Part shown: piece after piece, positions 59,913 to 64,000 of the stretch
How the letters are laid out: each line of letters starts with the position of its first letter
How positions within the stretch are numbered: position 1 is the first letter of the stretch
Assembly (NCBI GenBank): GCA_003259005.1
Contig: QLII01000001.1
Span: 6,811,001 to 6,875,000, forward strand
Direction: 5' to 3'
Source of the DNA: Spirosoma telluris
GTDB taxonomy: Bacteria > Bacteroidota > Bacteroidia > Cytophagales > Spirosomataceae
Length of the DNA stretch: 64,000 nt
Notes under the pieces: generated by a model
Told to the model about the DNA's origin: nothing
What the model saw: the letters and a program-made list of their open reading frames with translations, nothing else
Database searches by the model: none
Translations under genes and position numbers: made by a program

Positions 59913-60359
59913 ATGAGGGCACTAATCAACCTAATTCGTTTTTCTTTACTGCTACTTATAGCAATAATAGTATATACTAAGCCCTTATTGGCTCAAGGTA
60001 TGTCAGTAACTGATACTGCTCAGTTTAATAATTTGTTTTCTAACCAACATAAATATTTAGTTAACGATTCCTTGGATAAATTACCAATCAAATTTCTAAA
60101 GCTTGATTGGCTAAAAAAAAATGATAATAAAGCTAACAATAGCCAGAAAGTAGGAAAAATTTTAGGCTATACAGGACTGGGATTACTTTTATCATCAATT
60201 TTCATTAGTAAAGTTGATAAACAATTTGGTAAAGGGGTCTTTATAGCAGGATGTGCAGTAGCTCCTATTGCTCTATTCTTTAGCATACGAGGTAAAAAAA
60301 TAAAAGATCGTGTTCCAAGTACAAACAAGGCGTATGTCGAAAAGCCTTTAACAGAGTAG
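59913..60359 (+). CDS. Secreted/membrane hypothetical protein of the peptide locus
   Basis: 148 aa from the ATG at 59913 (MRALINLIRFSLL), which begins a signal peptide (LLLLIAIIVYTKPLLAQG); an ATG at 59892 is the alternative. The mature part is Lys/Asn-rich with two hydrophobic stretches (IGYTGLGLLLSSIFI-like at about 98-112 and GVFIAGCAVAPIALFFSI at about 123-140). Not recognised. It lies just before the precursor gene in AT-rich DNA, so an immunity role is one guess from position only. Confidence 0.7.
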   Translation: MRALINLIRFSLLLLIAIIVYTKPLLAQGMSVTDTAQFNNLFSNQHKYLVNDSLDKLPIKFLKLDWLKKNDNKANNSQKVGKILGYTGLGLLLSSIFISKVDKQFGKGVFIAGCAVAPIALFFSIRGKKIKDRVPSTNKAYVEKPLTE

Positions 60360-60390
60360 ACTCTTAAAATTCCCATAAACTTTTTACACA

Positions 60391-60603
60391 ATGGAAAAGC
60401 AAGAACTAACACCCCTTTCGGTTGACTCTATGGTATTACTGATAGGCGGAGATGGCCAAGACAACACAACAAAGTGCCTATTAAGTATTTTTGGTAGCGG
60501 AGCAGCTGGCTATTTGACTGGAATCGGTATGGGCGGAGGATTTTATCAGGTTTTATCAACTTTTAGTGGCATGGCATTGGGGGCCGCATCGGGATGTTTC
60601 TAA
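60391..60603 (+). CDS. Double-glycine leader peptide precursor (bacteriocin/RiPP-like)
   Basis: 70 aa. Residues 9-20 (LSVDSMVLLIGG) fit the double-glycine leader consensus: L(-12), S(-11), M(-7), L(-4), G(-2), G(-1). Cleavage after G20 would leave a 50-residue core starting DGQDNTTK. The core is rich in Gly/Ala/Ser with GxxxG words (GYLTGIGMGGG) and has two cysteines, C29 and C69, near its two ends. It is flanked by a C39 peptidase-transporter and a thioredoxin-fold protein downstream. Exact peptide class is unknown. Confidence 0.8.
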   Translation: MEKQELTPLSVDSMVLLIGGDGQDNTTKCLLSIFGSGAAGYLTGIGMGGGFYQVLSTFSGMALGAASGCF

Positions 60604-60618
60604 CTTAGAATAAGGTAA

Positions 60619-60682
60619 GGGCTCAGTTTTATCATAGGCAATTTGGAACATGAATTATGTGCTTTATGATAAAACTGAACCC
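60619..60682 (+). terminator. Long hairpin downstream of the precursor gene
   Basis: The 18-base arm GGGCTCAGTTTTATCATA at 60619-60636 pairs with 60665-60682 with one mismatch around a 28-base loop. There is no T-run, so it may be an RNA-stabilising or partially terminating structure between the precursor and downstream genes. Confidence 0.6.
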
Positions 60683-60724
60683 ATGCTAGTGTGGATGCTA
60701 TGACTAATACTCACTTGTAAAGTA

Positions 60725-61891
60725 ATGAAACTCTACTTTTCAACAATTATAGCTATCCTGTTGATACTTATAATTCCTTTTGAGTTATTTTCACAATCTA
60801 TTCTAATAGGAACAGTAGAAGATGGAGAAACACATAAACCTATTCCTTTTGCTAATGTATTTTTATCAAATACAACAAAAGGGGCAATTTCTGATGAACA
60901 AGGAAAGTTTACCATAAAAAATGTACCAATTGGTAGGTTTGACCTCATTGCTTCAGCTATTGGTTTTGAAACTCTAAAAATTACACTGCAAACTTCTGAC
61001 AAGCGTTCGTATCGAATTATTTTAAAACCATCTAATAATCAGCTTAATGATATTACTGTAAAAGCAAGAAAAGATAAGAGCTGGATAGATAAAGTCACTT
61101 TTTTTAAAAATAACTTTATTGGGATTAGTGAAAATGCTAAATATTGTAATTTAGTAAATCCAGAAGTGCTTTATTTCAATGATACACTAAATAGCTTCAG
61201 AGCTTACGCCAGAGATCTTCTTATAGTTGAAAATAGGGGGCTAGGCTATCGACTAAAATATGCCTTAATAAAATTTGATTACGATTATAAAAAGAAGAAA
61301 ATTTCTTATGAAGGATATCCAGTTTTTGAATCAATAACACCTGAAAGTGAAAAAGAATCAAACCGCTGGATTGAAAACCGAAAAAAAGCTTACTTAGGAT
61401 CTATAAGGCACTTTATGAAATCTTTATATAAGCGACAGTTATTTAAAAATGGATTTATTGTTCAGCGAGTAATTGAGAAGATTGATAAAAGTGGTAAGGT
61501 CAGGCAGATTACGCTTCATGGGAAAAAGGTTAATTTCTATCCCACGCCTGCCGACACTATTGTTAGAGTGCTTTTACCAGATACATTAAGTGCCGATAAA
61601 CTTATTGATACTGATCAATCGACAAATGGCCAAACAGTAGTTTCATTTCAGGGGACAATGCAAGTGGTTTACTTTTATGAATTAGAAAGTTTTGATTATC
61701 AACAAACACACTCTCCTCCTAAAGAGGGTTACTTGAAATCGCCACAACTATCAATTATGCGCATGACAAGCCCTTCTGTTGTTATAGAACCAGATGGTCA
61801 TTTTTATGACCCGTTAGGCATTCTTTTTGAATGGTATTGGAGCTGGGAGTTAGTATCAGAAATGCTTCCGTTTGATTATGAAATTATATGA
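60725..61891 (+). CDS. Carboxypeptidase-regulatory-like-domain secreted protein
   Basis: 388 aa. A signal peptide (LLILIIPFELFSQ) is followed by a CarboxypepD_reg-like domain at residues about 28-110 (GTVEDGETHKPIPFANVFL, AISDEQGKFTIKNVPIGRFDL) and a 270-residue region with no recognised family. That region is lysine- and tyrosine-rich (RLKYALIKFDYDYKKKKISYEGY). It is likely periplasmic or outer membrane. It lies in the peptide locus, in AT-rich DNA. Confidence 0.82.
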   Translation: MKLYFSTIIAILLILIIPFELFSQSILIGTVEDGETHKPIPFANVFLSNTTKGAISDEQGKFTIKNVPIGRFDLIASAIGFETLKITLQTSDKRSYRIILKPSNNQLNDITVKARKDKSWIDKVTFFKNNFIGISENAKYCNLVNPEVLYFNDTLNSFRAYARDLLIVENRGLGYRLKYALIKFDYDYKKKKISYEGYPVFESITPESEKESNRWIENRKKAYLGSIRHFMKSLYKRQLFKNGFIVQRVIEKIDKSGKVRQITLHGKKVNFYPTPADTIVRVLLPDTLSADKLIDTDQSTNGQTVVSFQGTMQVVYFYELESFDYQQTHSPPKEGYLKSPQLSIMRMTSPSVVIEPDGHFYDPLGILFEWYWSWELVSEMLPFDYEII

Positions 61892-61919
61892 TGAATTACT
61901 TGTTAAATAAATACATTTT

Positions 61920-62573
61920 ATGGCCTCAATTTTTGCTAATTTACAGTATTCAATTCTACTGAGGTTTGTCTTGTTATGTATAGTAGCTGCTTTGTTGAGC
62001 TGGTCTTTTCAATATTTGCTAATCTCAGATACCCTATACTATAATGCTTTTGCCAATCAATTAAGTTATGAACGAATCAAGAATATGATTGATGAAGGAC
62101 ATCATTGGATATGGTTAGGAAATATATTCATTCCAATTATTTACGGCATCAAACTAACTTTTATTACTATCTGCCTTGGTTTAGGCTATTTCTTTGCGAA
62201 GAGTCGCTTCAACTTTAGCATATTTTTTAATTTGGCTATTTTCTCTGAATTAATTTTTCTACTTCCAATCCTAATCAAACTCCTCTGGTTCCTCTTTATT
62301 AAAACCGATTACGATCTCAACGACCTCACTCTTTTTTATCCGCTCTCACTCCTGAATTTGGTAGATGCCCAAACTATCCCGCGTTACTGGCTGGCTCCCT
62401 TACAAATGCTCAATCTATTTGAAATCGCGTATTGGTTTTTGCTGGCTTACGGCGTAGCTGATGCCACAGGTTTGTCCTTTAAACGCTCGTTTGGCTTGGT
62501 TATGTCGTCGTATGGCGTTGGATTGGTATTGTGGGTGGTGCTGGTCATGTTTCTTACCATAACCTATTCCTGA
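61920..62573 (+). CDS. Polytopic membrane protein of the peptide locus
   Basis: 217 aa with about five hydrophobic segments (ILLRFVLLCIVAALLSWSFQYLL, IPIIYGIKLTFITICLGLGYFF, MLNLFEIAYWFLLAYGVADATGL, VMSSYGVGLVLWVVLVMFLTI). No known family was recognised with certainty. Its stop shares a base with the next start (TGATG), so translation is coupled to the thioredoxin-like gene. The base composition changes within this gene at about 62290, from AT-rich to typical. Confidence 0.8.
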   Translation: MASIFANLQYSILLRFVLLCIVAALLSWSFQYLLISDTLYYNAFANQLSYERIKNMIDEGHHWIWLGNIFIPIIYGIKLTFITICLGLGYFFAKSRFNFSIFFNLAIFSELIFLLPILIKLLWFLFIKTDYDLNDLTLFYPLSLLNLVDAQTIPRYWLAPLQMLNLFEIAYWFLLAYGVADATGLSFKRSFGLVMSSYGVGLVLWVVLVMFLTITYS

Positions 62574-63091
62574 TGCAGATGCGTCGAGTACTTAAAATCG
62601 GGTTGTTTCTGCTCGTAGCTGGGCTAATTGGCGGAGCCATTGTTAAGATGAACCAAACCTTGTCCGTTAAACAGGAACAGGCTGCCAAACGCCAGAAACG
62701 ACCAGATCTCTCTCCAATTCAGTTTACAAAACCCACCAACCCTGCCCAGGATATGATTGATGGTAAACCAACGCTGATTATCCTGTTCGATCCTGATTGT
62801 GAGCATTGCCAATATGAAGCGGAGCAACTTCAGACACATCATCAGGCGTTTGCGAAGGCAAGTGTGTACCTGCTCACAACCCAGACGCCCGCTCGTGCTC
62901 AGGCATTTTCCCTGCATTATGGCCTGGATACATTGGCGATGATGCATGTGGGTACGCTCACGCGGGAGGAGTCGTATCGGGCGTTTGGGGCTACGTCAGT
63001 ACCGCATATTTTTATTTATGGCTCTGACGGGCAATTGCGTAAAGAATATAAAGGTGAAACCATGATTGAGGCTTTGCTAAACGCCTTGTAA
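62573..63091 (+). CDS. Membrane-anchored thioredoxin-fold protein
   Basis: 172 aa from the ATG at 62573 (MQMRRVLKIG). An N-terminal membrane anchor (GLFLLVAGLIGGAIV) is followed by a thioredoxin-like fold with the redox motif DPDCEHCQYEAEQ (C76, C79) and the cis-Pro loop GATSVPHIFIY. It could oxidise, isomerise or reduce cysteines in the periplasm, and the two-cysteine peptide encoded upstream is a natural candidate substrate. It is coupled to the membrane protein before it. Confidence 0.87.
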   Translation: MQMRRVLKIGLFLLVAGLIGGAIVKMNQTLSVKQEQAAKRQKRPDLSPIQFTKPTNPAQDMIDGKPTLIILFDPDCEHCQYEAEQLQTHHQAFAKASVYLLTTQTPARAQAFSLHYGLDTLAMMHVGTLTREESYRAFGATSVPHIFIYGSDGQLRKEYKGETMIEALLNAL

Positions 63092-63140
63092 AAAACCGGC
63101 TGGTAGTTTGCTCATCTAGGGCTTGCATTCTCACCTTATA

Positions 63141-63157
63141 AGCCGCTCGTGGCGGCT
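63141..63157 (+). promoter_or_regulatory. Short GC hairpin upstream of the exporter gene
   Basis: AGCCGC (63141-63146) pairs with GCGGCT (63152-63157). It lies in the 95-base gap between the thioredoxin-like gene and the C39 exporter start. No T-run follows, so a terminator is unlikely. Confidence 0.35.
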
Positions 63158-63186
63158 GAACGGACTAGAAGTCTATTCTAAAGACT

Positions 63187-64000
63187 ATGAAACGAATCGA
63201 TAAAACATTTACCCGCCAACTCGACCAAACTGATTGCGGGGTAGCCTGCCTGTTGTCTGTGCTACGCTATTATGGTGGCGATGCGACTCGTGAGCGGTTG
63301 CGCGAGCTGAGTGGCACCAGCATTCAGGGAACATCTTTGTTGGGGTTGTTCCAAACGGCGCAATCGCTGGGATTTGAGGCCGAGGGGATGGAGGCTGAGG
63401 GGGTCCATAATTTGCGAGAGGTTGAAAGCCCCGTTATTCTGCATGTTGTGATGGAGGAACGGCTACAACATTATGTGGTCTATTATGGTCAGGAAAGTGG
63501 CCAATATATCATTGGTGATCCGGGTAAAGGAATCGTAACGATGACTGCCGGAGAACTGGCTACCATCTGGAAGTCGAAAGCTGTGCTAACCCTGAAACCA
63601 ACTGAGCAATTTGTTAGCAAGGCACAAAACCGGAAAAGCCAGTGGCAATGGTTCCGAAACCTGATTCAGGAGGATTTACCGTTACTGGGGATAGCTGCTG
63701 GTTTAGGCATGGCAATGGCATTGCTGGGCCTATCAATGGCGCTGTTCTCGCAAAAGCTTTTAGACGATATTCTGCCTAAACAAAATACCGAAAAACTGAC
63801 GCTGGGCCTATTTTTATTAATGGTGTTGTTGCTAGCCCGAACGGGTATTGGCTACTTGCGCGGGTTCCTGTTACTACGCCAGAGCCGGGAATTCAATGTT
63901 CGAATTGCCGATAGTTTCTTTCAGGATTTGCTTCACCTACCCAAAGCCTTTTTCGATACACGCAAAACGGGTGATTTAGTTGCTCGACTCAATGACACAC
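63187..64000 (+). CDS. C39 peptidase-containing ABC bacteriocin exporter, 3' end outside window
   Basis: The open frame from the ATG at 63187 runs to the window end (271 codons). Residues 1-130 are a C39 peptidase with oxyanion Gln11, catalytic Cys17 (QTDCGVACLL), His95 (HYVVYY) and Asp111 (IGDPGKG). A membrane domain begins at about residue 150 (LLGIAAGLGMAMALLGLSMALF) and continues to the edge; the ATPase should follow. These exporters cut double-glycine leaders and export the core peptide, matching the precursor at 60391. Confidence 0.93.
   Translation, partial: MKRIDKTFTRQLDQTDCGVACLLSVLRYYGGDATRERLRELSGTSIQGTSLLGLFQTAQSLGFEAEGMEAEGVHNLREVESPVILHVVMEERLQHYVVYYGQESGQYIIGDPGKGIVTMTAGELATIWKSKAVLTLKPTEQFVSKAQNRKSQWQWFRNLIQEDLPLLGIAAGLGMAMALLGLSMALFSQKLLDDILPKQNTEKLTLGLFLLMVLLLARTGIGYLRGFLLLRQSREFNVRIADSFFQDLLHLPKAFFDTRKTGDLVARLNDT

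Overview
The window looks like a chromosomal segment of a Gram-negative member of the Bacteroidota, most likely a Cytophagales bacterium close to Spirosoma. The support is a gliding-type ABC ATPase (GldA), a SusC/SusD pair, type IX secretion tails (type A and type B), many DUF1501/DUF1800/ThuA/DUF1080/Gfo-Idh-MocA genes, lipoproteins with Bacteroidota-style lipoboxes and few Shine-Dalgarno sites. No rRNA, tRNA, CRISPR array, IS element or prophage was recognised.

Layout. 1-3.4 kb: an RND efflux operon end (adaptor, TolC) behind an OmpR-type response regulator. 4-19.4 kb: housekeeping and envelope genes (Kelch lipoprotein, MFS transporter, aroB, DUF4136 lipoprotein, gldA, LytTR regulator, amino acid permease, methyltransferase, 4-TM holin-like protein, zinc peptidase, heptose adenylyltransferase, a ParE-type toxin-antitoxin pair, a flippase-like protein, a MoeB/ThiF-rhodanese fusion). 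19.5-32.9 kb: DUF1080 protein plus TIM-barrel isomerase, glycosyltransferase, CotH protein, a large ThuA/sorbosone dehydrogenase/PKD/cytochrome c fusion, META lipoprotein, LEA-like protein and a DUF1800-DUF1501 pair. 33-38.6 kb: a sugar-derivative catabolic locus (MFS transporter, two Gfo/Idh/MocA oxidoreductases, sugar phosphate isomerase) interrupted by a small four-helix-bundle gene. 38.6-52.6 kb: Rpn nuclease, small membrane protein, phosphotransferase, DUF3748 protein, GMC oxidoreductase with its subunit 3, FMN-split-barrel and YdeI-like proteins, a gliding-type secreted protein, a second ThuA protein, Uma2 nuclease, MFS, MsrA and an AraC regulator. 52.7-57.5 kb: SusD and SusC. 58.1-64 kb: a peptide bacteriocin or RiPP export locus (HTH protein, GT1 glycosyltransferase, secreted hypothetical, double-glycine precursor, carboxypeptidase-regulatory-like protein, membrane protein, thioredoxin-fold protein, C39 peptidase-ABC exporter cut by the window end).

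Three things dominate. First, 17 genes carry 19 frameshifts, each of which disappears if one base is added, almost always in a G or C run. This looks like under-called homopolymers rather than gene decay, so these genes are annotated over their whole restored spans. Second, intergenic spaces hold many long imperfect palindromes built from different short words; some share sequence between distant sites. Third, the peptide export locus at the right end is the best candidate for a poorly described system: its precursor fits the double-glycine leader consensus, has two cysteines bracketing a glycine-rich core, is followed by a long hairpin, and sits in an AT-rich block that ends inside a neighbouring gene.
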